A stretch of 64,000 bases of DNA from Phycisphaerae bacterium (GTDB lineage Bacteria; Planctomycetota; Phycisphaerae; Phycisphaerales; UBA1924): contig JAEUIW010000002.1 in NCBI GenBank assembly GCA_016794925.1, forward strand, positions 186,001 to 250,000, given 5' to 3'. This document shows, one piece after another, positions 55,268-64,000 of the stretch. The position numbers were made by a program, and so were the translations under genes. Numbering within the stretch: position 1 is the stretch's first letter; every line of letters begins with the position of its first letter. Below the pieces are notes generated by a model. The model ran no database searches. It had not been told where the DNA came from and saw only the letters and a program-made list of their open reading frames with translations.

Positions 55268-57492
55268 ACATCTCACGCCGGCTCGACCGGATGACCGCGC
55301 TGTGCGGAATGGTGGCGCTGCTGGCGTTCGCGCTCGCCGATCAGAACGCAACGCTGGTGCTGGTGGCGGCGCCGATGCTGCTGGTCGCTTGGACCGTCGG
55401 GGGACAGGGACGCCCGCCCGTGATCGGAACGCTGGGGATGAACCTGCTCGTGCTGAGCGCGGCGGCGTACACCGTCTACAACGCGCTGGTGCTGCGAACA
55501 GCGCTCATTTCGAGCGTGTCCTCGTTCCTCGCCCTGATCTTCGTCGTGAAGATGTTCGACCGGCGCACGCCGAGGGACCTGGCGCAGCTGCTGGTCCTCA
55601 GCGCGTGCGTGGTGGTCGGGACGATGCTGACGGGCGGGTACCTTGCGGTCGCGATGTTGCTCCTGACCTACCTGCCGCTGCTGGTATGGGCGACGGTTCT
55701 GCGGCAACTGGATTGGCGGACGCACGCGTCCGCCGCGCCGGGGGCGGAACCGGTCGTCCACGTCGGGGAACGTGCCCCTTCCCAGCTCCGCGGGATGGTG
55801 GCGGCCTCGTGCGCCGGCACGCTGCTCATTTCGGTCGTGCTGTTCGTCGTGCTGCCACGCGGGAATTTCATCAACGCCGGACGGGGCTGGGCGTTCCAGG
55901 CGCACGCAATGGCAACCGGATTCCGGGATGACGTACGGCTGGGGCAGCAGGGGCTCCTGAGCGAGGATTCAACCCCCGTTCTTGACGTGACGCTGCGGGA
56001 CGGGCGTGGGCGGGACATCGGCGGACAACTCCGCACCTTGTACCTACGCGCGGCGGTGCTGGACCGGTACGACCCAACGTCCGGCACATGGCGGGCTTCA
56101 CGGGCGGAGGAGCGACGGGCGGAGACGCGGCAACTGCAGGCGGACAGCGCGTGGGACCTCGTCAAGCCGGCGCGCGTGACAGGCGTCGTCCAGACCGAGA
56201 TCACGCTGCGCGGGCCACGACCGGGGAACGGCTATCTGTTCACGCTCTTTCGACCCATTCGCGTGGCGCTGGGTCAGGCCGGAACCGTGTCATACCGGGC
56301 CGCGGACGGCGTGCTGCGGGTGAACGTGCCGCAGCGCGGCGAACGACTGAGCTACACGGTGTTTTCGATGCTGGATTCCGGATCGGAAGGCACGGTGGCG
56401 GAAACCCTGTTCGAATCGGGCCCGTTCGCGACCGGACCGATCCGAGCGCTGGCGGAGCGACTGATCCGAGATGCGGACGTCCCGGCCGACACGGCCGTGC
56501 GGGAGGCGTCGCAGATTCGACGCGGGATCGACGCGATCATGGCCCATCTGCGAAACGGCTTTTCGTACACGACGGAGATGGTGGCGCCGCCACCGGGACA
56601 GGACCCGATCGAGATGTTCGTGTTCGAGACGCGGCGTGGGCATTGCGAGTACTTCGCATCGGCGATGGCCGCGCTCTGCCGCGCGGCAGGGATCCCGGCT
56701 CGCGTGGTAACGGGTTACGCGGCGACGGAGTTCAACGCGGTGACGGGCGCCTACGTGGTGCGGCAGTCGCACGCGCACGCGTGGGTCGAAGCCTCCCTCG
56801 GGGAAGGCCGATGGGAGGTGTTCGACCCGACGCCCCCGTCCGAGCTGGCGCGTCGGTCCCGGACCACGGGGCTGCTGGCGCAACTGCGGAGCATCTACGA
56901 CGCGGTCGACTCTCAGTGGGTGACGGGCGTGCTGGGCTTCTCCGAGCAAACCAGGCTGGCGCTCTTCGATTCGTTCGCGCGACGGGCTCGTGCGACGTTC
57001 AACCCCGAGGGTTGGAAGGAGCGTCTGGGGCGGGTCGTGGAAGCTGCCGAGTCCCGTGCCGTGCTGACGTGGACGGCGGTCGCGCTGATCGTGGCCGCGG
57101 TGTCCGCGCCGGTCGCGGCAACGCTGATCCGCCTGCGGCGCCGCTGGTCGCGCTTGAAATCCGCCGTTCGAACCGGCCATGAGACGTGGATGGCGGGGTT
57201 GGCCGCACGTGCCCGAAGTCGAGCACGCTTCTACGACCGGTTGCTGGTCCTGTTGGCACGTGCCGGAGAACCGAAGCCGCCGGAGGCGCACGCGCTGGCG
57301 CACGCGTTGGCGGTCCGGGCCCACGATCCTGAGTTGGGTGATCCGGCGGTGCGCCTGGTGGGCCGTTACTACGCGCTGCGGTTTGCCGGTGCGGACGACG
57401 ATTTTTCAAACGACGCGATCGAGGCGGACTTGGCCCGTCTCGAGAGGATGGTCAGAGCCCGCGGCCGCGGCGCACGCACGCAACGTCGGTGA
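55264..57492 (+). CDS. Transglutaminase-like membrane protein (TgpA family)
   Basis: A 742-residue protein: N-terminal block of five to six helices (to about 190), a periplasmic part, a transglutaminase core, then one helix and a cytoplasmic tail. The catalytic Cys is in RRGHCEYFASAMAALCRAAG, the His in SHAHAWVEAS and the Asp in VFDPTPP. Members crosslink or hydrolyse cell-envelope or secreted proteins. The ATG at 55264 overlaps the DUF58 stop, so both are made together; an open frame further upstream is a shadow of DUF58. Confidence 0.92.
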   Translation: MNISRRLDRMTALCGMVALLAFALADQNATLVLVAAPMLLVAWTVGGQGRPPVIGTLGMNLLVLSAAAYTVYNALVLRTALISSVSSFLALIFVVKMFDRRTPRDLAQLLVLSACVVVGTMLTGGYLAVAMLLLTYLPLLVWATVLRQLDWRTHASAAPGAEPVVHVGERAPSQLRGMVAASCAGTLLISVVLFVVLPRGNFINAGRGWAFQAHAMATGFRDDVRLGQQGLLSEDSTPVLDVTLRDGRGRDIGGQLRTLYLRAAVLDRYDPTSGTWRASRAEERRAETRQLQADSAWDLVKPARVTGVVQTEITLRGPRPGNGYLFTLFRPIRVALGQAGTVSYRAADGVLRVNVPQRGERLSYTVFSMLDSGSEGTVAETLFESGPFATGPIRALAERLIRDADVPADTAVREASQIRRGIDAIMAHLRNGFSYTTEMVAPPPGQDPIEMFVFETRRGHCEYFASAMAALCRAAGIPARVVTGYAATEFNAVTGAYVVRQSHAHAWVEASLGEGRWEVFDPTPPSELARRSRTTGLLAQLRSIYDAVDSQWVTGVLGFSEQTRLALFDSFARRARATFNPEGWKERLGRVVEAAESRAVLTWTAVALIVAAVSAPVAATLIRLRRRWSRLKSAVRTGHETWMAGLAARARSRARFYDRLLVLLARAGEPKPPEAHALAHALAVRAHDPELGDPAVRLVGRYYALRFAGADDDFSNDAIEADLARLERMVRARGRGARTQRR

Positions 57493-57729
57493 GCCTGGAA
57501 TGCGGATGGCATCAGGCCTCACCTCCCTTGATCGTGGGTCGGGTCGGCAACTTGGTCCGCAAACGCGCCGCGCCGCCCCGCTCTTCGTCACGACCGATCC
57601 GCGGACCCGGGCGATCGATTCTCGGGCCTGCAACCGGATGTGCCGACCGACGATGATGAGCCCGAGGGCGTCGTGCCAGGCGGGTTTCCCGTCCGCGAAG
57701 CCGGCCGAAGTTGACTGAAAGGGAAATCC

Positions 57730-58668
57730 GTGCCCGCCAATCGATCCCGAACCGAACGATGGAACGAGGCGTTGCAGCAGGTGCTGAACAGGGGCGGGGC
57801 ACTGGAGTTGATCCTCGCCGGCCCCGACGGCCGGCCCCCCGCGAACGGCGTCAGTTGGCGTGTCAGGCTACTGGAGGTGCACGACGATCATCTGCTGGTC
57901 GAGCCCCCCGCGGCGGTCGGAAAAACGATCACGTTGCGTGAGGACATGACGCTCTCGGCGTCGTACACGATCGGGCAGAACCGATGGGTATTCGAGAGCA
58001 GAACCCGCGGGTACAGGTCAATCCAGGCACCCCGGGCGCCGGGCGTGTACCGCCCGGGGGCGCCGGCCGGACCGGCCGTCGGTCGAATCCCCGGAGCGCT
58101 GGCGCTGATGATTGCGCCGCCCCGAGAGGTGACGCGCTCGCCTCGTCGCCGGCATGATCGCGTGGACGCCTCGGCGGCGGTCGAGGGTGTTCCCGTTCGG
58201 TGCTGGCCGCTGGGTGATCCGACCGCGGCCCGGGGTGCGGAAGAGGCCAACCGGAACTACATCATGGAACTTCTGCGCGGCGGTGGCTCGCGGCACGATC
58301 CTTGCATGAGTATCGACGAGGGACTGTTGATCCCCGACGCCGGGCCCGAATTCCGTGCGACGCTCAGGAATCTATCCGCGGGCGGCCTCGGGCTGGGAGT
58401 AGAGCCCGACTGCCGGCGGTTCCTGGAAATGCGCCGGTACTTCTGGTTGCGGCTCGACCTGACGCCCGACATTCCCGCCCCGATCGCGGTGACTGCGAAG
58501 ATCGCCCACACGCACCTCGAGCCAACTCAACACGTTCACGTTGGAATGGCGTTCGATTTCACGCACAACGAGGCGCACCGCGACTTCATCGTGGACCTTC
58601 TGCAACGGTATGTCGAGAAGGTCCAGGACCACCTGCGATCGGACGCCGCGGCACGCGCGGTGGCCTGA
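57730..58668 (+). CDS. PilZ domain protein (c-di-GMP receptor)
   Basis: A 312-residue YcgR-like protein. A beta-rich N-terminal part (about 25-95) precedes the linker SPRRRHDRVDAS, which matches the RxxxR c-di-GMP-binding motif. The PilZ core follows, with LRNLSAGGLGLG (D/NxSxxG) and HVGMAFDFTH. GTG start with AAAGGGAAA upstream. It probably links c-di-GMP level to motility or surface behaviour; no flagellar gene adjoins it. The 237-bp gap before it shows nothing clear. Confidence 0.9.
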   Translation: MPANRSRTERWNEALQQVLNRGGALELILAGPDGRPPANGVSWRVRLLEVHDDHLLVEPPAAVGKTITLREDMTLSASYTIGQNRWVFESRTRGYRSIQAPRAPGVYRPGAPAGPAVGRIPGALALMIAPPREVTRSPRRRHDRVDASAAVEGVPVRCWPLGDPTAARGAEEANRNYIMELLRGGGSRHDPCMSIDEGLLIPDAGPEFRATLRNLSAGGLGLGVEPDCRRFLEMRRYFWLRLDLTPDIPAPIAVTAKIAHTHLEPTQHVHVGMAFDFTHNEAHRDFIVDLLQRYVEKVQDHLRSDAAARAVA

Positions 58669-58713
58669 GGGCTGTCCGATCCCGCTGAGCGGGCACACGC
58701 GGTACGATGCCGC

Positions 58714-59193
58714 ATGACGGTCTCTCTCCCTACGCCCCACCCCCCCACTCCCCCCTGTTCCGGTCAATCCCCCCATTCGGGAGCGACCAGCCCGACCACA
58801 TCTGCCAACGTGTCGGCGCCCACGAGCGCGCCGATCGTCGCGATCAGTTTCGATGTGAACGATCTGGACCGGAGTTGCGCGTTCTATTCCGCACTCTTGG
58901 GGTATGTTGAACACACACGAACTCGGGTTGGGTTGCCGTACGAGACACGCGTGCTGCGCAGCCGCGAGTTCCCGGGAGTTGAGCTTCGGTTGCGCTCGAC
59001 CTTTGGACGGCCGGTCTTCGGGATGGGCCCCGGGGCCGTGACGGCGCTGAGCCTCAAGGACGGCATACTGGGGCAGCGAGCGGGAATACTCGAGGGCAAA
59101 GTGCGCTGGGTCGAACCCCCTGCCCAGGTGGCAACGGCGGGGGCGATTGCGTTCCTGGACCCGGACGGGTACGTGATCCGTCTGGAGGTGTGA
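58714..59193 (+). CDS. VOC family protein (glyoxalase/dioxygenase fold)
   Basis: A 159-residue protein with one vicinal-oxygen-chelate module: SFDVNDLDRSCAFYSALLGY at the start, ELRLRSTFG in the centre, and FLDPDGYVIRLEV at the C-terminus, where the Glu is a typical metal ligand. The first 40 residues are Pro/Ser/Thr-rich and disordered, so the true start may be later. Substrate unknown. Confidence 0.85.
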   Translation: MTVSLPTPHPPTPPCSGQSPHSGATSPTTSANVSAPTSAPIVAISFDVNDLDRSCAFYSALLGYVEHTRTRVGLPYETRVLRSREFPGVELRLRSTFGRPVFGMGPGAVTALSLKDGILGQRAGILEGKVRWVEPPAQVATAGAIAFLDPDGYVIRLEV

Positions 59194-59196
59194 ACG

Positions 59197-59213
59197 AAGG
59201 TTCATTGAACCTT
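59197..59213. promoter_or_regulatory. Palindrome overlapping the rny promoter
   Basis: AAGGTTCA-T-TGAACCTT, perfect 8-bp arms, four bases after the VOC stop and touching the -35 box of the next promoter. It could be an operator or the hairpin end of the VOC transcript. Confidence 0.45.
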
Positions 59214-59240
59214 GACGCGGAAGCCAAACGTAAGGATACT
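59212..59240 (+). promoter_or_regulatory. Predicted promoter of rny
   Basis: TTGACG (59212-59217), 17-base spacer, GATACT (59235-59240). It predicts a leader of about 375 bases. Confidence 0.65.
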
Positions 59241-59246
59241 GTGAAT

Positions 59247-59620
59247 GCTCGGCGCGTCGCCGGGCGATCAACCGGTCCCCCATCTCCTGGGAAGACCGTT
59301 CCAAGGCGATATTGCGTGTTGCGGGCCCTTTGACGCGGCACGGGTTTCGCCCGCGGCGTACGCCGCGAATAGATTCGATGTCGATCCCTGTGTCCGGCCG
59401 GGAGCCGGGATAGCCGCCGATGGAGCGTCGATCGTGCAGGAAGCAGCGGCCATTTGGGTTGAGGGAAGTTCCGACCGAAGGCGGCACCACCGCTGTTGGC
59501 CAGGACTACGGGCGTCGGACTCGATTGGGACGTGTCGGCGCGCTTGAAAGGGCGCCCGCGCGGAGATGAGGGGCATGCCAGGCTCGGACCATGTCCGGGC
59601 CATTGGCTGAGGGCCCCGTC
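59247..59620 (+). promoter_or_regulatory. Long non-coding leader of rny
   Basis: 374 bp without a credible gene between the predicted start and the RNase Y gene. It contains a 16-bp perfect palindrome (CGCGGCGTACGCCGCG, 59352-59367) and GC-rich inverted repeats near 59395-59420. It may fold and control the gene. Confidence 0.45.
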
Positions 59621-61219
59621 ATGTCCATCGAGCGGATGCTCTTGATCGCGGGTTCGATCGACCTTCCCGATGCCGGGTTGGGTGCGCTGGCGGGCGCGAT
59701 TCTGGCGTTGCCGGTGGGGGTGCTGCTGGTCCGAGTGCTCGGTGGGCGGACGCTGCAGGCCGCTCGACAACAGGCGCGGGATGTCGTGTCGCAGGCGGAG
59801 GCCGAGGCACGGACGCACGCGCAGCGCACGGAGCTGGAGTCCGAACGGCGGGCGCTGGAACGCAAGGACAAGCTCGACCGGGAGTTCGAGGCGACACGGA
59901 ACGAACTGCGGGAGACCGAGAAGCGGCTCTCGAAGCGCGAGGACCTGCTGGACAAGAAGCTGGAGAGCGTCACCGGAAAGGAGGAGCAGCTCACCCGAAC
60001 GCTGGAGTCGTTCCGGATGCGGGAGGAGTCCCTGAAGAGCAAGGAAGCCGAAGTGCAGGGGGTGCTGTCCCAGCAGACCGAGCGGCTGCTGCGGATCTCG
60101 GACCTGAGCCGAGAGCAGGCGCGCGAGCTGCTGATGCAGCGGATCGAGGAAGAATCGCGTCACGAGATCGCGAAGCTGGCGCGGAAGATCACCGACGAGG
60201 CGGAATCGCAAGCCAAGGAGAAGGCGCGCGAGATCACGCTCATGGCGATCCAGCGGTACGCCACCGAGCACACCGCCGAGAGCACGGTGCGAGCGGTGCC
60301 GATCCCCAACGACGACATGAAGGGGAGGATCATCGGCCGAGAGGGCCGGAACATCCGGGCCATCGAGAAGGCCACGGGTGTGGACATCATCGTTGACGAC
60401 ACGCCGGGCGTGATCGTCGTGTCCTGCTTCGACAAGGTGCGGCAAGCGATCGCGGTTGAGGCGCTGACCCGGCTGGTCGCGGACGGCCGCTTGCACCCGC
60501 AGCGGATCGAGGAAGTGGTCGAGCGAGTGAAGTCGGAGATGACCGAGCGGGTCGTGAAATTCGGCAAGGACGCGGTGATGGAGGCCAACCTGCGCGGCGT
60601 CCACCCCAAGGTTTCCGAGGCCATGGGAAAACTCCATTTCCGGACCAGCTACGGACAGAACGTGCTGCGGCACTCGCTGGAGGTGGCGTACCTGAGCCAG
60701 ATCATCGCGGACCAGCTGGGCCTGGACGGCACGCTGGCGCGCCGGTGCGGTTTCCTGCACGACATCGGCAAGGCGATGGACCACGAGCAGGAAGGAACGC
60801 ACCCGGCCATCGGCATGGAATTCGCCAAGCAGTGCGGGGAGCGGGAGCCCGTGCTCAACGCCATCGGCGGGCATCACGCGGACATTCCCGCGACGAGTTT
60901 CTATACACCGATCGTGATGGCCGCGGACGCGGTCAGCTCGGCGCGCCCGGGGGCGCGCCGAGAGAGCATGGAAAAGTACATCCAACGGCTGAACGAGCTT
61001 CAGGACATCGCGCTGGCGCAACCCGGCGTGACCGAGGCGTACGCGATCCAGGCCGGTCGCGAGGTTCGGGTCATGGTCGACGCCCGCAAGGTCTCGGACG
61101 AGGAGGCGCACCTGGTGGCGACGAGCATCGCACGGCGCGTGAGCGACGAGATGACCTTCCCCGGCGAGATCCGCGTGACGGTGCTGCGCGAGACGCGGGC
61201 CGTCGAGGTCGCCCGCTGA
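59621..61219 (+). CDS. rny: Ribonuclease Y
   Basis: A 532-residue membrane-anchored endoribonuclease that starts mRNA decay. The N-terminal helix (about 15-40) is followed by a long charged coiled coil (45-200), a KH RNA-binding domain (GRIIGREGRNIRAIEKATGVD) and an HD domain (RRCGFLHDIGKAMDHE, then GGHHADIP). Length and order match the family. ATG 59621 has GAGG upstream; ATG 59591 would add ten residues. It is convergent with the chemoreceptor gene, stops nine bases apart. Confidence 0.96.
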   Translation: MSIERMLLIAGSIDLPDAGLGALAGAILALPVGVLLVRVLGGRTLQAARQQARDVVSQAEAEARTHAQRTELESERRALERKDKLDREFEATRNELRETEKRLSKREDLLDKKLESVTGKEEQLTRTLESFRMREESLKSKEAEVQGVLSQQTERLLRISDLSREQARELLMQRIEEESRHEIAKLARKITDEAESQAKEKAREITLMAIQRYATEHTAESTVRAVPIPNDDMKGRIIGREGRNIRAIEKATGVDIIVDDTPGVIVVSCFDKVRQAIAVEALTRLVADGRLHPQRIEEVVERVKSEMTERVVKFGKDAVMEANLRGVHPKVSEAMGKLHFRTSYGQNVLRHSLEVAYLSQIIADQLGLDGTLARRCGFLHDIGKAMDHEQEGTHPAIGMEFAKQCGEREPVLNAIGGHHADIPATSFYTPIVMAADAVSSARPGARRESMEKYIQRLNELQDIALAQPGVTEAYAIQAGREVRVMVDARKVSDEEAHLVATSIARRVSDEMTFPGEIRVTVLRETRAVEVAR

Positions 61220-61228
61220 GCGACGAGG

Positions 61229-62869
61229 TCAGGCCGCCACGCTGAACCGAGACGCGAGCTCGCGGAGTTGTTCCGCCCGTGCGGCGAGGCTCGCCGCCGA
61301 CCGGGCCGAATGCCGGATTGCCTCGCGGGCCTCGCGGGTTGCGTCCGCGAGGTCGCCCATGCCGCTCGCGAACTCGTTTCCGGCAGAGGCTTGCGCATTG
61401 GTTGCCGACACAAGGGAACCGATGACGAGCCGCAACCGTTCGGGTTCCGCGACCGCGGCCTGGAACACATCGGCGGCACGTCGGACGGTCTCGCCGCCCA
61501 GCGCGAGCCGTTCCCCCTCCGACCCGATGGTGCCGAGCGCGGCGCGGGCCCGCGACCGGGCGTCGGACACGGTTCGTGCGACCTCCAGAGACGTGTCGTG
61601 GATGCGATCGGCAAGAGCCCTGATCTCGTCGGCGAGGACCGCGAAGCCGCGCCCCGGCTCGCCGGCGCGAGCGGCCTCGATGGCGGCGTTGAGCGACAGG
61701 AGTTGGGTTCGAGCCGCAAGATCCTCGATGATCGCGAGTGGCCGGGCGGCCTGCTCCGCCGCGTCCGCGAGCCCGACGATGGCCTGACCGGACTCGATGG
61801 CGTGGTCGCGCGCGGTCTCCATCTGCTCGCTCGCCCGGGCGATTGCCTCACCGGCGCGAGCGGCCGCGTCACGCGCGGAATCGGCCGCCCGAGCGGCGTC
61901 GCTGACGTGACCGAGGGTCTGCTCGTTCCGTCCCTGCACCCGGCCCACGGCCGCGATCAGGTACGCGGTCCGCCGCTCGTGCTCGCCCAAGCCGAGGGCG
62001 GCCCGCTCGGCGCCCGCGGAGAGTTCGTGGGCCTCCGCAGCGAACCGCTCGCTCTCGGCCCGGGCCTCGCGCACGAGCGACTCGAGGTCGCCGGTCAGGG
62101 CGTCGAACGCGGATGCGACGCGGCCCGCCTCGTCGGCGCGGTCCATGTTGAGCCGCGGCGGGCGGTCGCGAACGTCCCGCTCGATGTGGTCCGCGAGGGT
62201 CTCGATCGGCGTCGCCACGCCGTTGACGACAAAGACCGACAGGCCCGTCGTCAGAACTGCGATGCCGATCACGAACAGCGTGAAGGCGGTGAGCACGAAG
62301 GCGAATGATCCCTCGGCCCCGCGACGGGCGTTCGCCACCATCGCGGCCGCGTTCGTGATGGCGTGGTCGAGCGCGTTCCGATGCCGCCGTCCGAGTTCCG
62401 CCAGCGGACCGACCGCGATCGCTCGAGCTTCGTCCGGCACACCCTCGCGAAGGGCAGGGAGGAGACCGAACTCGGCGAGCCGGAAGAACTCAACGGAAAT
62501 GTCCCGCGCGAGTTCAATTCGCGCACGCTGGTCGCGGCCCGTGATCGGATCGCCTGCCTCGGTTGAATGCAGGTCGCGGGAATTGACTCGGAGCTGCGCC
62601 AGCCGAGCGGATAAACGAGCGGTCGCGTCGGCGCTCGCGTCGTCCAGCGTGTCGCGCACGGCGAGTTCGGCCTCCGCAACGGCGGCGCGGCATGCGGGGA
62701 GGCGGGCGACCAGCTCGGCCGCTCGATCCGCATCGGCCCGCCCGGGCCCGCCAATACTCACGGCCTCGATCGTGCGGTACGCGGCGGCACCCACGGCGAT
62801 GATCGCGACGAGCGTCACGCCGATGAGCAAGTGGAGCTTGGCGCGGATGCGCAGGCTGCTGAACGACAT
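61229..62869 (-). CDS. Methyl-accepting chemotaxis-like signalling protein
   Basis: A 546-residue protein: N-terminal helix (AKLHLLIGVTLVAIIAVGAAA), a helical sensor region of about 150 residues, a second helix (VLTAFTLFVIGIAVLTTGL), a HAMP-like linker, and a cytoplasmic signalling coiled coil with the conserved hairpin tip LAARTQLLSLNAAIEAARAG and RGFAVLADEIRALADR. No CheW-binding pentapeptide is visible at the C-terminus. GAGG precedes the ATG at 62869. The ligand cannot be guessed. Confidence 0.92.
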   Translation of the reverse strand: MSFSSLRIRAKLHLLIGVTLVAIIAVGAAAYRTIEAVSIGGPGRADADRAAELVARLPACRAAVAEAELAVRDTLDDASADATARLSARLAQLRVNSRDLHSTEAGDPITGRDQRARIELARDISVEFFRLAEFGLLPALREGVPDEARAIAVGPLAELGRRHRNALDHAITNAAAMVANARRGAEGSFAFVLTAFTLFVIGIAVLTTGLSVFVVNGVATPIETLADHIERDVRDRPPRLNMDRADEAGRVASAFDALTGDLESLVREARAESERFAAEAHELSAGAERAALGLGEHERRTAYLIAAVGRVQGRNEQTLGHVSDAARAADSARDAAARAGEAIARASEQMETARDHAIESGQAIVGLADAAEQAARPLAIIEDLAARTQLLSLNAAIEAARAGEPGRGFAVLADEIRALADRIHDTSLEVARTVSDARSRARAALGTIGSEGERLALGGETVRRAADVFQAAVAEPERLRLVIGSLVSATNAQASAGNEFASGMGDLADATREAREAIRHSARSAASLAARAEQLRELASRFSVAA

Positions 62870-63083
62870 GCCGTTGACCTCGCACACCGTGCAACTCCGC
62901 GCGATCCGCCCGCACGAGCCCGCGGCTGTTCATTGGATCGGTCGGCCCCAATGACCGCTTCAGCCCCGCCCGTGCCGGGGGCCGCAATGGCGTGATCCGC
63001 AGCCGGATAATCCGCTGCGGACGTGCACGAGGCGGCGTACAACCCCGACGCAATCGGAATCGATGCGGCGCCTACGTTGCGGT

Positions 63084-64000
63084 TCATTGACTCCGCGCGG
63101 TGGTTGAAGGCCGACGTTCCCAGCTCCAGCGGAGCGCAGGATCCAGCGGCGTGACCTGCGCGCGACTCATCAGTTCCTGCGCGAGGCGGTCCATCTCCAG
63201 CCGTTCCTGTCGCCTGCGCACCTCCTCGCGGATATCGCCCTCGACCGCCGGGAGCGTCACACCCGAAGGTGGGAGCCTCTGCTCCAGCAGCGCCAGGGCA
63301 TAGCCGCGGTCCAGCGCGATGACGGGCGTGATCGCGCCGACCGCCGTGCGCTCCAGCACGGAGCGGAGCGACGACGGGTAGGACGGATCGACAGGGCTCA
63401 GGGCCTCGATCTGCCCGCCCCGCACCGCGGAAGGGTCTTTCGAGACGCCGCGTGCGAGTTCCGCGAAGCGTGCCGCCAACTCGGCGCCGGACAGCCCGTT
63501 GAGCGCCTCGGCCGCGTGGGTCGCGTCGCGCTCGTTCTCGGTGGTGATGATCCGGATCACGAATCGCTCCCCGTGCCGGATGCGATAGACCTGCTCGATG
63601 AGCGGCTCTGGGATGGCCACGCGCTCCCGGATCAACGCCCGCAGCAAGGCGCTGCGCCGCAGCAGCGCGGAGAACCGCGCCTCGCCCAGCCCCCGAGTCC
63701 GCCGCAACTCGCCGACCAGTTCGGCGGCCTGCGACTCGGCGGCGGCCGCGTTCCGCCCCAGCGACTGGCGCAGCAACTGCTCTTCGCGGCGGGCATCGGC
63801 ATCCGAAACGCTCACGCCCCGGCGGACGGCTTCCTCGGAAAGAGCGAGATCGAGCGCGAGCTCCTCGACGATGATCCCACCGCCGTACTCCAGCAACGCC
63901 GCGCGGAGCGCCTCGCAAGTGACAGGTTGTCCACCCACGAGCGCAACCGGAGTATCGGTTCGACGGGCGGATCCCGAGCCAGAGGTGCCCGCCCCACCGC
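63084..64000 (-). CDS. PpiC/SurA-type peptidyl-prolyl isomerase, 5' end outside window
   Basis: The frame stays open to the right edge, so the gene is cut at its start. The visible 305 residues begin with a Gly/Ser-rich linker, then TPVALVGGQPVTCEALRAAL, a typical SurA-N-like beginning. A helical chaperone part follows, then a parvulin domain (about 150-250; VIRIITTENERDATHAAEAL, RGGQIEALSPVDPS, PVIALDRGYALALLEQR). A GTG at 63938 could start translation, but homologous sequence continues upstream of it, which argues against that. It probably helps fold exported proteins. Confidence 0.85.
   Translation of the reverse strand, partial: GGAGTSGSGSARRTDTPVALVGGQPVTCEALRAALLEYGGGIIVEELALDLALSEEAVRRGVSVSDADARREEQLLRQSLGRNAAAAESQAAELVGELRRTRGLGEARFSALLRRSALLRALIRERVAIPEPLIEQVYRIRHGERFVIRIITTENERDATHAAEALNGLSGAELAARFAELARGVSKDPSAVRGGQIEALSPVDPSYPSSLRSVLERTAVGAITPVIALDRGYALALLEQRLPPSGVTLPAVEGDIREEVRRRQERLEMDRLAQELMSRAQVTPLDPALRWSWERRPSTTARSQ

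Overview
The window is GC-rich chromosomal DNA from a planctomycete, most likely of the class Phycisphaerae. Four lines of evidence support this. There is an alternative complex III / caa3 oxidase operon. There is a DUF1800/DUF1501 pair. An ECF sigma factor is coupled to a giant Ser/Thr kinase-WD40 protein. Four secreted proteins end in short hydrophobic-plus-RRRR sorting tails. No rRNA operon, insertion sequence or CRISPR array is visible.

Positions 1-14.0 kb (minus strand) hold one long respiratory operon. It runs actA-actB-actC-actD-actE-actF, a small membrane protein, sco, ctaC, ctaD, ctaE and a cut-off subunit IV. Together they would form a quinol:cytochrome c oxidoreductase plus aa3-type oxidase electron path. 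Heme A synthase (ctaA) is divergent at 14.3 kb. From 16 to 21 kb lie DUF1800 and DUF1501 proteins and two tandem paralogous surface proteins with near-identical 3' ends and terminators. At 21.0-21.3 kb the minus strand has a candidate structured small RNA containing a 12-codon ORF behind a perfect Shine-Dalgarno sequence. A znuA-znuC-znuB type zinc uptake operon follows, ending in a translationally coupled 64-residue protein.

Positions 24.70-39.57 kb are a 14.9-kb integrated mobile element, the most interesting part of the window. It sits in the 3' end of tRNA-Ala(CGC), bounded by 43-bp direct repeats, with a tyrosine integrase next to the intact tRNA. Its cargo is defence: a ScaI-like restriction enzyme with its methyltransferase, and a type III-like CBASS operon. 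That operon holds a CD-NTase, a HORMA protein, a TRIP13-like ATPase and, where NucC is usual, a DUF6602 protein. The element also carries a short second tyrosine recombinase, a DUF6998-like possible nuclease, and a replication module (HTH protein, TOPRIM-helicase primase, chain of small genes). The plan resembles a phage satellite or integrative plasmid.

Positions 39.6-64 kb return to the chromosome. They hold two secreted proteins with sorting tails, the ECF sigma/kinase pair, an ABC-F ATPase, tRNA-Val(CAC), a POT peptide transporter and an S9 peptidase. A purine-rich candidate small RNA with a clear promoter and terminator follows at 53.0-53.25 kb. Next are a thioredoxin-like protein, a DUF58/transglutaminase pair, a PilZ protein, a VOC protein, RNase Y with a long leader, a chemoreceptor-like protein, and a PpiC-type isomerase cut by the window end.
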